Under the pieces are notes generated by a model. The model did no database searches and had not been told where the DNA came from. It worked only from the letters and a program-made list of their open reading frames with translations. 64,000 nucleotides of DNA from Reyranella humidisoli (lineage in GTDB: Bacteria > Pseudomonadota > Alphaproteobacteria > Reyranellales > Reyranellaceae). The translations under genes were made by a program, and so were the position numbers. The stretch's first letter is position 1. Every line of letters starts with the position of its first letter. Of this stretch, positions 18,950 through 27,704 are shown in pieces. Location of the stretch: contig NZ_JAHOPB010000001.1 of NCBI RefSeq assembly GCF_019039055.1, forward strand, positions 2,454,001 through 2,518,000. Direction: 5' to 3'.

Positions 18950-19657
18950 ATGGCCCTCGACGTGTATGTCGGGTCGCTTACGCGTTATTACGCTGGTGCC
19001 TGGGAAAATCCGATGGAGAGGGCTGCGCGCGAGCGCGGCTTGCCGCAGCCGGTGAGACCGTCGGGGCACGCCAAGGCTGCGACGTCCCAGGCTCGTATCC
19101 ACGCACAGGTCCTGGCCTGGCGGTCCACGCTGGCTGCGGCACTGGGCAAGCGTATCCGGGTACCGCTGGACTGGGACGAGACGGACGAAGCACGCTGGTT
19201 TACCGGCCGACCGGGCTGGGACGGTCTTGGATCGCTGGTGCTCTGGGCTGCCTATGCCGAGCATCCTTCCTTGCGGGTGCCAGAGACGCTGCCGGAAGAG
19301 TGGGATCATGACGACATCGCCCTCACGCGCTCTACAGCGGAGGGATTCAAGTCGCGCTATTCCCATCTCGTCCGCAACGTCGAGATGTGGCTGCCCGTCT
19401 CCTTCGAGATCACGTTCGAGGGTGAGGATGTCGGCGGGCGCCGCGTCGTGATGGGATCGGTGTCGACCCTTCGGCGCCAGCTCGCCGAACTGAATGCCGC
19501 AACCTGGAAAGCCGCTGCCGAGGAGGTGGCGGCATGGGGACGGGTACGGCCGGAGAGCGGCGGGGTCGAGGAAAGCGCCCGCTATGCCTTCGCTATTTTC
19601 TGCGAGCTCGCGCGGCTGGCGGAAGTCGAGCGCCTGCCGATGAAACTCGACCACTGA
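18950..19657 (+). CDS. Hypothetical protein, 235 aa
   Basis: A soluble protein beginning MALDVYVGSLTRYYAGAWEN. It has Trp-rich segments (DWDETDEARWFTGRPGWDGLG) and a C-terminal helical part. It has no signal peptide or known motif. The VYVGSLTRYY start recurs in uncharacterised proteins of many bacteria. The start at 18950 is preferred to an upstream ATG at 18845 because the extra residues are Cys-rich without protein character; AAGGGA precedes it. It ends at a strong bidirectional terminator shared with the converging DUF2852 gene. Confidence 0.7.
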   Translation: MALDVYVGSLTRYYAGAWENPMERAARERGLPQPVRPSGHAKAATSQARIHAQVLAWRSTLAAALGKRIRVPLDWDETDEARWFTGRPGWDGLGSLVLWAAYAEHPSLRVPETLPEEWDHDDIALTRSTAEGFKSRYSHLVRNVEMWLPVSFEITFEGEDVGGRRVVMGSVSTLRRQLAELNAATWKAAAEEVAAWGRVRPESGGVEESARYAFAIFCELARLAEVERLPMKLDH

Positions 19658-19663
19658 AACGAA

Positions 19664-19690
19664 AACGCCCGCGGCCGAGCCGCGGGCGTT
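19664..19690. terminator. Bidirectional intrinsic terminator
   Basis: A 12-bp perfect stem (AACGCCCGCGGC, loop CGA, GCCGCGGGCGTT) lies just after the stop of the 235-aa gene and before the converging DUF2852 gene stop. An A-run on the left (GAAACGAAAA) gives the T-run for the leftward transcript. It should end both transcripts. Confidence 0.85.
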
Positions 19691-19717
19691 CCGTCGAACA
19701 GGCCTTGTCCGGGTCGA

Positions 19718-20149
19718 TCAGGCGGCGGTCGGTGCCGGCGGTGCGGCCGGCGGCTCGCTGGCCGGACGGTTGCGGCGATCGGCCATGAACTGGTCGAACT
19801 CCGAACGGTCCTTGGCGGCCCGCAGCTTGTCGAGGAAGTCGCGGAACTCGCGCTGCTCCTCGTCGAGGCGGTTCAGCGTCTCTTCGCGATATTCGTCGAA
19901 GGCGACGTTGCCGCTGCTGCTGTGGCGTCCCCAGCCGTGGCGGCGCTTCCAGCCGCGGAATTCCTCACGGGCCGAGCGGCCGTCGGGCATGTTCCAGTGG
20001 CCATATCGCTTCGAGCAAAACATGCGTCCACTCCCTTTGAGATAGATGAGAAGGGCCAGGCCGACCGGCCAGAACAGGATGAAGCTCAGCACCATGAGCG
20101 CAATCCACGCCGGCTTGCCGAGGTCGTCTATTTTTTCGATCAGGCCCAT
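19718..20149 (-). CDS. DUF2852 membrane protein
   Basis: The 143-residue protein begins MGLIEKIDDLGKPAWIALMV with one long hydrophobic segment (about residues 14-38, ending ALLIYLKG). A conserved region GNVAFDEYREETLNRLDEEQ leads into REFRDFLDKLRAAKDRSEFD, the DUF2852 signature, with a coiled-coil character. The C-terminus is Pro/Ala-rich. Function is unknown. The start at 20149 has AGGGGG seven bases upstream. A likely TetR operator lies 35 bp upstream, matching one at the start of the TetR gene. Confidence 0.82.
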   Translation of the reverse strand: MGLIEKIDDLGKPAWIALMVLSFILFWPVGLALLIYLKGSGRMFCSKRYGHWNMPDGRSAREEFRGWKRRHGWGRHSSSGNVAFDEYREETLNRLDEEQREFRDFLDKLRAAKDRSEFDQFMADRRNRPASEPPAAPPAPTAA

Positions 20150-20183
20150 GCGGGAGCCCCCTTTTGATGATGTTAACGATGTG

Positions 20184-20204
20184 AATGTTAACGACATTTA
20201 CATT
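20184..20204. promoter_or_regulatory. Candidate TetR operator upstream of the DUF2852 gene
   Basis: Half sites AATGTTAA and TTTACATT are separated by five bases (CGACA), giving an imperfect palindrome. Almost the same element overlaps the start codon of the TetR gene at 20883-20903. A partial extra half site (ATGTTAACGA) lies at 20169-20178. Confidence 0.6.
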
Positions 20205-20246
20205 GGGGTCGAGGACCCCGGGAGTCAATAGGTCGCCGAAAAACTT

Positions 20247-20885
20247 TCAGGGGGCGGCGGGAAAGCCCAGCCCCTGCAGGTAGATGAGCACTTCCGACTC
20301 GAGGAGTTCCTCGGCCGACATGGGCAGGGGCCGCCGGCCGGCATCGCCGCGGCCGAAGAGCGAGGCGATGCCGTGCGACATCGACCAGATGTGCAGGCTC
20401 ATCATCAGCGCCGGAGGCCTCTTTGCGGCGGGCAGCAGCGTCACGAGCTGGTCGGCAGCGGCGCGCAGCACGGCGAAGGCCCGCTCGGAGGCGGCGCGCA
20501 GGTCGGTGTTGGCATCGGCTGAAATGCCCGACTCGAACATGGCGGCATAGTAGGCGGGCTCGGCGCGTGCGAAAGCGAGGTAGGCCTTGCCGATGTTGTG
20601 GAAGGCCGTGATCGGGTCGGGCCTTCCGTTGGCCCAGCCGGTCGACAGCATCGCGGCGAAGCGCTCGAACCCCTCGCGCGCCACGTCGGCCATCAGCGCA
20701 TCGCGGTCGCGGAAATGACGGTAGGGAGCGGCCGGGCTCACGCCGGCGGAGCGGGCGGCGTCGGCGAAGGTGAAGCCGGCCGGGCCCTTCTCCTTGATGA
20801 GCTCGCGGGCGGCCTTGATCAGCGCCTCGCGCAGACTGCCGTGGTGATACTTCCGCTCCTCACGGTCGTTGCGCTTCCAGCTCAT
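20247..20885 (-). CDS. TetR-family regulator with WHG-type C-terminal domain
   Basis: The 212-residue protein starts MSWKRNDREERKYHHGSLRE. Its HTH spans ALIKAARELIKEKGPAGFTF through the recognition part ARSAGVSPAAPYRHFRDRDAL. The C-terminal ligand domain (ITAFHNIGKAYLAFARAEPA, YYAAMFESG) is of the WHG type. The start codon lies inside a palindrome also found before the neighbouring DUF2852 gene, so it likely represses both. The open frame extends upstream but the extension is Arg/Ala-rich noise. Confidence 0.9.
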   Translation of the reverse strand: MSWKRNDREERKYHHGSLREALIKAARELIKEKGPAGFTFADAARSAGVSPAAPYRHFRDRDALMADVAREGFERFAAMLSTGWANGRPDPITAFHNIGKAYLAFARAEPAYYAAMFESGISADANTDLRAASERAFAVLRAAADQLVTLLPAAKRPPALMMSLHIWSMSHGIASLFGRGDAGRRPLPMSAEELLESEVLIYLQGLGFPAAP

Positions 20886-20903
20886 GTTAACGGACTTTAC
20901 ATT
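20883..20903. promoter_or_regulatory. Candidate TetR autoregulatory operator
   Basis: CATGTTAA, five bases (CGGAC), then TTTACATT: nearly identical to the element before the DUF2852 gene. The first half site includes the TetR start codon, so binding would block transcription or its early elongation. Confidence 0.6.
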
Positions 20904-20969
20904 AAAGGCGCCCGCCGCAACATCGCCATCGGCCGCGTTCACCGGTTGGCCGGTTGATGGACAATCCGC

Positions 20970-21198
20970 TTGACGACCGGGGGCGGCCGAAACAGTGTCC
21001 GAGCCCATGCTCAGGAACGAAGCCCTTTTCGACCGACGCCGACGTCGCTGCACCCCGCGGCGGCTGTTCTGGCTGCGCGTCGATCGGCGCCCCTCCGCAT
21101 GGTGAAGGCCTCTTCTTAGGTCTTGCCCGCAGGAGCGGCCCTGGCCCGCGTTCCTGAACCCCCGCAGCCCCCCGGATTCGGGGGTTTTCTTTTGCCTG
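20970..21198 (+). ncRNA. Candidate structured small RNA or argC leader, with terminator
   Basis: A TTGACG box at 20970 is followed 17 bp later by a weak -10 (CAGTGT). Downstream, TCAGGAACG (21011-21019) is exactly complementary to CGTTCCTGA (21149-21157), which would close an RNA of about 150 bases. A hairpin (CCCCCG, GATT, CGGGGG at 21172-21187) and a TTTTCTTTT run then form an intrinsic terminator 20 bp before the argC ATG. This could be a free RNA of 6S-like shape or a leader that controls argC. I could not match it to a known family. Confidence 0.35.
21172..21196 (+). terminator. Intrinsic terminator just upstream of argC
   Basis: CCCCCG, loop GATT, CGGGGG followed by TTTTCTTTT. It stands alone before argC, with no rightward coding gene upstream of it, so it ends either a small RNA or an attenuated argC transcript. 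Confidence 0.75.
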
Positions 21199-21217
21199 AA
21201 CTTCGGAGGACACCATC

Positions 21218-22195
21218 ATGAGCATTCGCGTCGGCATTGTCGGCATCAGCGGTTTCGGCGGCGGCGAGGCGATGCGCCTCGTGGCCGGCCACCCGTCCTT
21301 CGAACTGGTTTACGCCGCGGGCGAGGGCAGCGCCGGCAGCCGATTGGTGGACCGCTTTCCCGGCGTGCCGGCACGGCTCGCCGACCTGGTGATCGAGAAG
21401 TGGGACCCGGCCGCCCTGCCCAGGCTGGACGTCCTGTTCGCGTCCCTGCCCACGGGCGCGTCGGCCGAGGCGCTGGCGCGGGTGCCGCAGGATGTGAAGA
21501 TCGTCGATATTGGCGGCGACCATCGCTACGTCGACGGCTGGACATACGGCCTGGCCGACGTCTGGCCGGACGAGATCAAGGGCAGGAGCCGCATCGCCAA
21601 TCCCGGCTGCTTCCCCGCCGCGGTGCTGACGGCGCTGGCGCCGCTGCTGGCCGACGGGCTGATCGAGCCCGGCAACATCGTGATCGACGCCAAGACCGGC
21701 ATCTCCGGCGCCGGCCGCGGCGGTGCCGACAGCCGGTTCGGCTATGCCGAGAGCAACGAGAACTTGGTGCCCTACGGCCTGCTGAAGCACACCCACATGC
21801 CCGAGATGGCAAGCACGATCGGGCGGCTGAGCGGCGGGAGCGCGGCCGGACTGGTATTCACGCCGCACCTCGTGCCGATGACCCGTGGCGTGCTCGCCAC
21901 GATCTACGGCCGCGGCCGCGCCACCACGGACCAGTGCCTCGAAGCCGCTCGACGCTTCTACGACGGGCGGGCGTTCGTCCGCGTGACCGACAGGCCGCCG
22001 CAGACCAAATGGGCGACCGGCTCGAACCTCGCCTTCGTCAGCTATGCGGCCGATCCGGAGCGCAACCTGGTGATCGCGATGGGCGTGGTCGACAATCTCG
22101 GCAAGGGCGCGGCCGGGCAGGCGGTGCAGAACGCCAACCTGATCTGCGGCCTGCCGGAAACCGCGGGGCTGGACGGCGCGCCCGTCTGGCCCTGA
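21218..22195 (+). CDS. argC: N-acetyl-gamma-glutamyl-phosphate reductase
   Basis: The 325-residue protein begins MSIRVGIVGISGFGGGEAMR, the NADP-binding start of ArgC. The active-site cysteine is Cys131 in ANPGCFPAAVLTAL. Other signatures are KTGISGAGRG, PEM and TPHLVPMTRGVLATIY. It reduces N-acetylglutamyl phosphate to the semialdehyde in arginine synthesis. CGGAGGA lies a few bases before the ATG. The upstream terminator suggests its transcription may be regulated by readthrough. Confidence 0.96.
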   Translation: MSIRVGIVGISGFGGGEAMRLVAGHPSFELVYAAGEGSAGSRLVDRFPGVPARLADLVIEKWDPAALPRLDVLFASLPTGASAEALARVPQDVKIVDIGGDHRYVDGWTYGLADVWPDEIKGRSRIANPGCFPAAVLTALAPLLADGLIEPGNIVIDAKTGISGAGRGGADSRFGYAESNENLVPYGLLKHTHMPEMASTIGRLSGGSAAGLVFTPHLVPMTRGVLATIYGRGRATTDQCLEAARRFYDGRAFVRVTDRPPQTKWATGSNLAFVSYAADPERNLVIAMGVVDNLGKGAAGQAVQNANLICGLPETAGLDGAPVWP

Positions 22196-22211
22196 GGAAG
22201 ACGAGCCCGCT

Positions 22212-23654
22212 CTAGCGCGAGACCTCGCCGACGAGGATGTCCTCGGTCACTTTGCCGGCGATTTCCTCCTCGGGCTCGATCAGGCGCTTCTTCTTCCAGT
22301 CACCCTTCGCATAGAGGCAGAGGGTGATCAGCGCCGTCACGATGTTGGCGATGGGCAGTGCCCACCAGATCCCCTGCTCATGCAGATCGGTGTGCTTGGA
22401 GAGTACGTAGGCCAGCGGAAACTGCACGACCCATTGCGACACCAGCGTCAGCACCATGGTCAGCACCATGTTGCCGGAAGCCCGGAACACGCCGGTCAGC
22501 GCGAACTGCAGGCCGAGGAAGCCCCAGGCCAGCGACATGATGCGCAGGAAACCTGCGCCGGCCGCGATCACGGCCGCATCGCCGGGCACGAAGAACGCCA
22601 CGAACTGCGGCGCGAACAGGAAGACCACGACGCCGAAGAGGCTGAGGCTCGCGAAGCCCAGCAGCCCGCCCAGCCGCCCGATCTGCGCGGCGCGTTCGAT
22701 GTTGCCGGCGCCGATGTTCTGGCCGACCAGGGTCGAGATCGCCATCGACAGGCCCATCGCCGGCACCATGACAACCTGCAGGATGTTCGAGCCGACACCA
22801 TAGGCCGCCAAGGTCAGCGTGCCGAAGCTCGCGATCAGGAAGGTCATCACCATCAGTCCGAGCGCCCGCGCCGACAGTTCGACTGAGGCAGGGAGGCCAA
22901 GGAAGAAGGCGCGCCTGATGTAGCCGAAGTCAGGGATGAAATCGCGGCGCCGCACGTGGATGCCGTGCATGCCGAGCCGAAGAATGGCGACACCGATGAT
23001 GGCGGCGATCGCCTGGGTGATCAGCGTGGCGATGGCAGCCCCCATCACGCCGTAGCCCGGTACCGGGCCCCAGCCGAAGATCAGCAGCGGATCGAGCACG
23101 AAGTTCAGGAACACCGTGCCCAGCACGATGTAGACCGGCAGCGTCGGCTTGCCGATGCCGCGCATGATCGCCTGGAAGACGAAGAACGTGAAGTTGAAGA
23201 CGATGCCGACGAATGACACCCGCATGAAGCCCAGCGCGCCGGGATAGACCTCGGGCGCCACGCCCATCAGCCGCAACAGCGCGGGCGCCGAGAAATAGCC
23301 GATCGTGCCCAGCACCACCGAGGCCAGGATGACCATCAGCAGCGTCTGTCCCGCGACGTGCGCCACCATCTTGTCATTGCGCGCACCGACATACTGCGCG
23401 ATCAGCGTCGAGCCCGCGAGCGACAGGCCCGAGCCGATGGCGAAGGTGAGGAACAGCACCGGGAAGCTGATCGACACCGCGGCCACCGCGGCGCCGCCCA
23501 GCCGCCCGACCCAGAAGGCGTCGATGATCTGGTAGGCCGACTGCAGCACGTTCGCCGCCACGATCGGCACGGCCAGCGTCAGCAGCGAGCGGAGGATCGG
23601 CCCTTCGAGGAGCTTGTTGCTGGGTGGGGGCACGCCGGTCCTTTGATCGGGCAA
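22212..23654 (-). CDS. MATE-family multidrug/metabolite efflux protein
   Basis: The 480-residue protein shows about twelve hydrophobic helices in two similar halves. The first begins SLLTLAVPIVAANVLQSAYQ, then IIDAFWVGRLGGAAVAAVSI, typical of MATE transporters that exchange Na+ or H+ for cationic compounds at the inner membrane. The second half has AYGVGSNILQVVMVPAMGLS and a VGQNIGAGN loop. A charged C-terminal tail (KGDWKKKRLIEPEEEIAGKV) is cytoplasmic. It converges on argC with a 16-bp gap. Substrate unknown. Confidence 0.92.
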   Translation of the reverse strand: MPDQRTGVPPPSNKLLEGPILRSLLTLAVPIVAANVLQSAYQIIDAFWVGRLGGAAVAAVSISFPVLFLTFAIGSGLSLAGSTLIAQYVGARNDKMVAHVAGQTLLMVILASVVLGTIGYFSAPALLRLMGVAPEVYPGALGFMRVSFVGIVFNFTFFVFQAIMRGIGKPTLPVYIVLGTVFLNFVLDPLLIFGWGPVPGYGVMGAAIATLITQAIAAIIGVAILRLGMHGIHVRRRDFIPDFGYIRRAFFLGLPASVELSARALGLMVMTFLIASFGTLTLAAYGVGSNILQVVMVPAMGLSMAISTLVGQNIGAGNIERAAQIGRLGGLLGFASLSLFGVVVFLFAPQFVAFFVPGDAAVIAAGAGFLRIMSLAWGFLGLQFALTGVFRASGNMVLTMVLTLVSQWVVQFPLAYVLSKHTDLHEQGIWWALPIANIVTALITLCLYAKGDWKKKRLIEPEEEIAGKVTEDILVGEVSR

Positions 23655-23729
23655 TGAGGTTTTTCTGCGGACCTCAACGTCCGAAGGGCGGTGCGGCTCC
23701 TGTCACACGGGGTGCGTTAGGATGCAGGA

Positions 23730-23808
23730 AGGATCCTTCGCTGCGCTCAGGATGACACGGACTTTTTGACACGCTCTCTGTGTCATCCCGAGCGCAGCGA
23801 GGGATCCT
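23730..23808. repeat. GTCATCCCGAGCG-family palindrome, copy 2
   Basis: The arms 23730-23758 and 23780-23808 are complementary over 29 bases with two mismatches (AGGATCCTTCG against AGGATCCCTCG, and CTCAGG against CTCGGG). The right arm touches the ubiD stop codon directly. It is the same family as the palindrome at 5346-5420, with an internal GCGCAGCG in place of GCGTAGCG. Confidence 0.92.
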
Positions 23809-25326
23809 CTACTTCCAGATCTTCTTGCCCGACCCCGGCAACCCGAGCTTGCTCCACATCGCGTCGACCTTCTCGATCACCGCGTCGTCCATGCGGATCT
23901 GGCGGCCCCATTCGCGGTTGCTCTCGCCGGGGAACTTGTCGGTGGCGTCGAGGCCGATCTTGGAGCCGAGGCCCGACACCGGGCTGGCGAAGTCGAGATA
24001 GTCGATCGGCGTGTTCTCGATCACGGTGATGTCGCGCGCCGGGTCCATGCGGGTCGACAGCGCCCACATCACGTCCTTCCAGTTGCGCGCGTCGATGTCG
24101 GCGTCCACCACGATCACCCACTTGGTGTACATGAACTGCCGCAGATAGCTCCACACGCCCATCATCACGCGCTTGGCGTGGCCGGCGTAGGCCTTCTTCA
24201 TCGACACCACGGCGATGCGGTAGGAGCAGCCCTCGGGCGGCAGCCAGAAGTCGACGATCTCGGGGAACTGCTGCTGGAAGAGGGGAATGAACACCTCGTT
24301 CAGCGCCTCGCCCAGCACCGAGGGCTCGTCGGGCGGACGGCCGGTGAAGGTCGAGAGGTAGATCGGCTTGCGCCGCATCGTGATGGCGCTGATCGTGAAG
24401 ACCGGGAACTGCTCGACGCTGTTGTAGTAGCCGGTGTGGTCGCCGTAGGGACCCTCGTCGCCATAGTCGTCGAGGCTGACATGACCCTCGAGCACGATCT
24501 CCGCTTCGGCCGGCACCTTCAGCGGCACGGTCTTGCAGGCGACCAGCTCGACCTTCTTGCCACGCAGCAATCCCGCGAACTGATACTCCGACAGCGTGTC
24601 GGGTACCGGCGTCACCGCCGCGAGGATCGTGCCGGGATCGGCGCCGATCACCACGGCGGCCGGCAGCGGCTCGCGCTTGCCGGACTTCTGCCAGCGCTGG
24701 TGATGCTGCGCGCCGCCGCGATGCTTCAGCCAGCGCATCAGCGTCGTGTTCTTGCCCGTCACCTGCAGGCGATAGATGCCGAGGTTGAAACTGTCCTGCT
24801 TGTCGCCTTTCGGATTGGGCCCCTGCGTCACCACCAGCGGCCAGGTGATGAGCGGCGCCGGCTCGCCCGGCCAGCAGGTCTGGATCGGCAGCGTCGAAAG
24901 GTCGATGTCGTCGCCGGTCAGGACGATCTCCTGGCAGGGCGCCGAGCTCACCGTCTTCGGCTTCATTGCCATGACGGTGCGCACCATCGGCAGCATCTCG
25001 AGCGCCTCGCGCCAGCCGCCGGGCGGCTCGGGCTGGCGCAGGAAGGCCAGCGTCTCGCCCACGGCGCGCAACTGCCCCGGCTCGCGGTCCATGCCCCAGG
25101 CCACGCGCTCCACGGTGCCGAACAGGTTGACCAGCACGGGGATGTCGGAGCGCGTACCGTCGGGCCGCACGACATTCTCGAACAGCACCGCCGGGCCTTT
25201 CTCGGCCAGAAGGCGGGTCTGGATCTCCGTCATTTCCAGGTGCGGTGAGACCGGCGCGGTGACGCGCACGAGCCGGCCGCTCTTCTCCAGCCGGTCGATG
25301 AAGTCGCGAAGCGAGGCGTATGGCAT
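23809..25326 (-). CDS. ubiD: UbiD-family decarboxylase
   Basis: The 505-residue protein matches Ubi[43 protein letters not shown] core, [29 protein letters not shown] and [11 protein letters not shown]. UbiD uses prenylated FMN to decarboxylate 3-octaprenyl-4-hydroxybenzoate in ubiquinone synthesis; homologues act on other aromatic acids. ubiA lies about 5 kb away on the same strand, which supports the ubiquinone role. The partner ubiX is not in the window. I took ATG 25326 over a GTG nine bases upstream. Confidence 0.93.
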   Translation of the reverse strand: MPYASLRDFIDRLEKSGRLVRVTAPVSPHLEMTEIQTRLLAEKGPAVLFENVVRPDGTRSDIPVLVNLFGTVERVAWGMDREPGQLRAVGETLAFLRQPEPPGGWREALEMLPMVRTVMAMKPKTVSSAPCQEIVLTGDDIDLSTLPIQTCWPGEPAPLITWPLVVTQGPNPKGDKQDSFNLGIYRLQVTGKNTTLMRWLKHRGGAQHHQRWQKSGKREPLPAAVVIGADPGTILAAVTPVPDTLSEYQFAGLLRGKKVELVACKTVPLKVPAEAEIVLEGHVSLDDYGDEGPYGDHTGYYNSVEQFPVFTISAITMRRKPIYLSTFTGRPPDEPSVLGEALNEVFIPLFQQQFPEIVDFWLPPEGCSYRIAVVSMKKAYAGHAKRVMMGVWSYLRQFMYTKWVIVVDADIDARNWKDVMWALSTRMDPARDITVIENTPIDYLDFASPVSGLGSKIGLDATDKFPGESNREWGRQIRMDDAVIEKVDAMWSKLGLPGSGKKIWK

Positions 25327-25356
25327 GCTAGGCACGTCGTTTAGAGGGGCGGACCG

Positions 25357-26079
25357 ATGAGATCAAACGGCATTCCGGTCGAGTTCGAGGACCTGTTGAG
25401 TCGCGCCGGCCGGCGCGTGCTGGCCGGCACGCATCCTTTGTGCGGCGCGCTCGCCAACCCACGCACGCGCTTCCTCAGCTCGGAGGACCTGCTCGACCGC
25501 GCCAAAGTCGCACGCTTGCGTCGCACGCTGGAGGCCGAGCTGCCGGACACGCTGGAGCCGATCGAGAAGCCGATCCCGCCCGACACGATCTTCGACATGA
25601 AGCGGGATTACGGTGAACTGCTGCCCAAGAGCAGCCGTGCCCGCACCATCTACTTCGAGAGCCGCCGCGAACCCGGGTACAAGGCGGCCGAGCGGATCGG
25701 GCTGGTGAAGATGATGCGCAGCCCGAGCTTCCGCGCCTTCGCCGAGGCGCTCGCGGGCCGCAAGCTCGCCTCGGGCTGGGGGATGCAGGTGCTGCGCTAC
25801 GGGCCGGGCGATTATGCCGGGCCGCACAACGACCATCATCCCGAGAATGACAAGGCGAAGGGCGGATACATCGACCTGCATCTCAGCCTGTGTGGCCCCG
25901 GCATCGATCATCAGTGGCTGGTCTACAGCCGCGCCGGCCATTTCAGCGAGATCGTGTCGGTGGCAAGCCCCGCCACGGTGACGGCCTATCGCCTGCCGTT
26001 CTGGCACTACACGACGCCCCTGGTCGGCACGCCGAAAGCCGGCCGTTGGGTCTTGCTGGGGACGTTCCTGTATCGGTGA
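25357..26079 (+). CDS. 2OG-Fe(II) oxygenase-like protein
   Basis: The 240-residue protein has a cupin-type beta core at its C-terminal half. A likely iron motif HxD occurs in GPHNDHHPE (about residues 165-173), a distal His in PFWHYTTPL and an Arg in [10 protein letters not shown], in the order expected for 2-oxoglutarate dioxygenases. The N-terminal half carries no known domain. Substrate unknown. It is divergent from ubiD with a short gap. The family assignment rests on residue pattern, not overall similarity. Confidence 0.6.
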   Translation: MRSNGIPVEFEDLLSRAGRRVLAGTHPLCGALANPRTRFLSSEDLLDRAKVARLRRTLEAELPDTLEPIEKPIPPDTIFDMKRDYGELLPKSSRARTIYFESRREPGYKAAERIGLVKMMRSPSFRAFAEALAGRKLASGWGMQVLRYGPGDYAGPHNDHHPENDKAKGGYIDLHLSLCGPGIDHQWLVYSRAGHFSEIVSVASPATVTAYRLPFWHYTTPLVGTPKAGRWVLLGTFLYR

Positions 26080-26088
26080 ACTCATGTT

Positions 26089-26112
26089 CCTCTCCCCCTA
26101 CCGGGGGAGAGG
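26089..26112. repeat. CCTCTCCCCC/GGGGGAGAGG palindrome, copy 2
   Basis: CCTCTCCCCC, loop TACC, GGGGGAGAGG. It lies between two convergent genes (2OG-oxygenase-like and GST) and could terminate both. The eight bases before it (CTCATGTT) are shared with the copy at 36859. Confidence 0.9.
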
Positions 26113-26123
26113 AGTCTGATTCT

Positions 26124-26783
26124 TTAATCCCTGTCCGGGGCGCCCAGCGGGAAGAGGGGGCGGAACTGGCGTGCGTCCTCGACGCACCGGGCGAAAGAGG
26201 GGCGTGCGAGCAGGCGCGTGCGGTAGGCTCGCAGGGTCGGATATGATTCGGGAATCCGGTGCACCCAATCGGCGTAGAACAGCGAGGGCGCCGCCGCGCA
26301 GTCGGCCATCGTGAAGTCGCTGCCGGCGGCCCAGGCGCGGCCGGCGAGTTCGCCGTCCAGCCAGGCGTAGGCGAGTTCCAGCTTCGCGATGGATTCGTCG
26401 TGACCGTCCTTGCGCTTCACCGGATCGCCGGTCAGCGCGCCGTTCACCGCGAGTTGCATCATGTTCATCACGTGCAGGTCGAAGAAGCGGTCGAGGAAGC
26501 GCACGTCGAGCGCCTTCATCGGATCGGCCGGGATCAGCCGCACGGGGCCTGGATGGTTGAGCTGCAGATACTCGATGATGATGCTGGTCTCGACGACGGT
26601 GCGGTCGCCGTCGAGCAGCATCGGGAACTTCCGCAGCGGCCAGCGCTTCAGCCACTCCGCGACATGCTGCGGCGTGTCCTGCCAGATGGCGCGGAACTCG
26701 AACGGCGTGCCGTTCTCGTAGAGCGCCAACAGCACCTTCTGGGTGTAGGACGAGAAGAGATGGCCGTAGAGCGCGAGCGACAT
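26124..26783 (-). CDS. Glutathione S-transferase family protein
   Basis: The 219-residue protein has the thioredoxin-like N-terminal domain (MSLALYGHLFSSYTQKVLLA, FRAIWQDTPQHVAEW, KFPMLLDGDRTVVETSIIIE) and an all-helical C-terminal domain with AAGSDFTMADCAAAP, the usual GST N-capping region. GSTs conjugate glutathione to electrophiles or act as isomerases. gshA, for glutathione synthesis, is 6 kb away. It is 16 bp downstream of the CoA-ester lyase gene. Confidence 0.9.
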   Translation of the reverse strand: MSLALYGHLFSSYTQKVLLALYENGTPFEFRAIWQDTPQHVAEWLKRWPLRKFPMLLDGDRTVVETSIIIEYLQLNHPGPVRLIPADPMKALDVRFLDRFFDLHVMNMMQLAVNGALTGDPVKRKDGHDESIAKLELAYAWLDGELAGRAWAAGSDFTMADCAAAPSLFYADWVHRIPESYPTLRAYRTRLLARPSFARCVEDARQFRPLFPLGAPDRD

Positions 26784-26799
26784 TGCCGGTTCTTCCCGT

Positions 26800-27684
26800 T
26801 CAGCCCGTCTTCTTCCACGACGCCGCGCGGGCGAGCAGGCGCTCGGCGCGGATGACGATGGGCAGGTCGACCATGCTGCCCTCGAAGGCGACGGCGCCCT
26901 CGCCGTTGGCCTTGGCGACCTCGAAGGCGGCGAGCAGGCGGCGGGCGCGATCGAGCTCGGCGTCGGAGGCGCCGTACTCTTCGTTGATGATCGGCACGTG
27001 CGCGGGATGGATGCAGGAGGCCGTGGTGAAACCGAGTTCCCGGCCTCGCTTCAGGCCGGCGCGATAGGAGTCGAGATCGTCGATCTTGGCGAGCTGGCCC
27101 ATCGAGCCCATCGGCAGGATGCCGGCGGCGCGGCAGGCGGCCAGGCCGTGCATGGCGAAGACGTACATGCTGTCGGCCGAGGGCGTGGCACCCATGTCGG
27201 TCGCCATGTCCTCGCCACCGACCGACATGCCGGCCATGCGTGGCTCGGCGGCGATGGCGAAGAGGTGCGGCAGTGCCGCCGTCGTCTCGATCAGCACCAG
27301 GAAGCGTGTATGGCCGATCTCCATGCCGAGCTGCGTCTCGCGCTCGGTCACCAGTTCGGCCAGCAGGCGCACATGCTCGGGGCCCATGACCTTGGGCAGC
27401 ATCAGTGCCGAGACGCCCGGCATCACGGCGGCTTCGATGTCGGGCACGGCGAGTTCGAGCGGCCGGTTGATGCGCACGACCACGTCGGCACCGTTCTGCG
27501 ACACCCGCGGCACGGCGGCGGCAATGGCGGCGCGGGCCTCGGCCTTCTTGGACGGAATGATCGAATCCTCGAGGTCGAGGATCAGCGCGTCGGCGCCGCG
27601 CGTATGGGCCTTGGCGATGAAGCGTTCGGCCAGCACTGGCACGAACATCAGCGAGCGCCAGTTGGGCGGGGGACGGCTGGTCAT
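26800..27684 (-). CDS. HpcH/HpaI aldolase family CoA-ester lyase
   Basis: The 294-residue protein has citrate-lyase beta-like motifs: WRSLMFVPVLAERFIAKAHT, ADALILDLEDSIIPSKKAEA, VVVRINRPL, LMLPKVMGPEHV, LIETTAALPHLFAIA, and SVGGEDMATDMGA. Enzymes of this group cleave CoA esters such as malyl- or citramalyl-CoA. The exact substrate is not clear. The start at MTSRPPPN has GGAG eleven bases upstream. It is probably in an operon with creA upstream and GST downstream. Confidence 0.88.
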   Translation of the reverse strand: MTSRPPPNWRSLMFVPVLAERFIAKAHTRGADALILDLEDSIIPSKKAEARAAIAAAVPRVSQNGADVVVRINRPLELAVPDIEAAVMPGVSALMLPKVMGPEHVRLLAELVTERETQLGMEIGHTRFLVLIETTAALPHLFAIAAEPRMAGMSVGGEDMATDMGATPSADSMYVFAMHGLAACRAAGILPMGSMGQLAKIDDLDSYRAGLKRGRELGFTTASCIHPAHVPIINEEYGASDAELDRARRLLAAFEVAKANGEGAVAFEGSMVDLPIVIRAERLLARAASWKKTG

Positions 27685-27704
27685 TCCATTGTTCTCCGGA
27701 GAAG

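Noticed and set aside
21011..21157. SRP RNA or tmRNA in the region before argC
   Set aside because: The conserved SRP motif and a tmRNA tag frame are absent; only a general structured RNA is left as a possibility.
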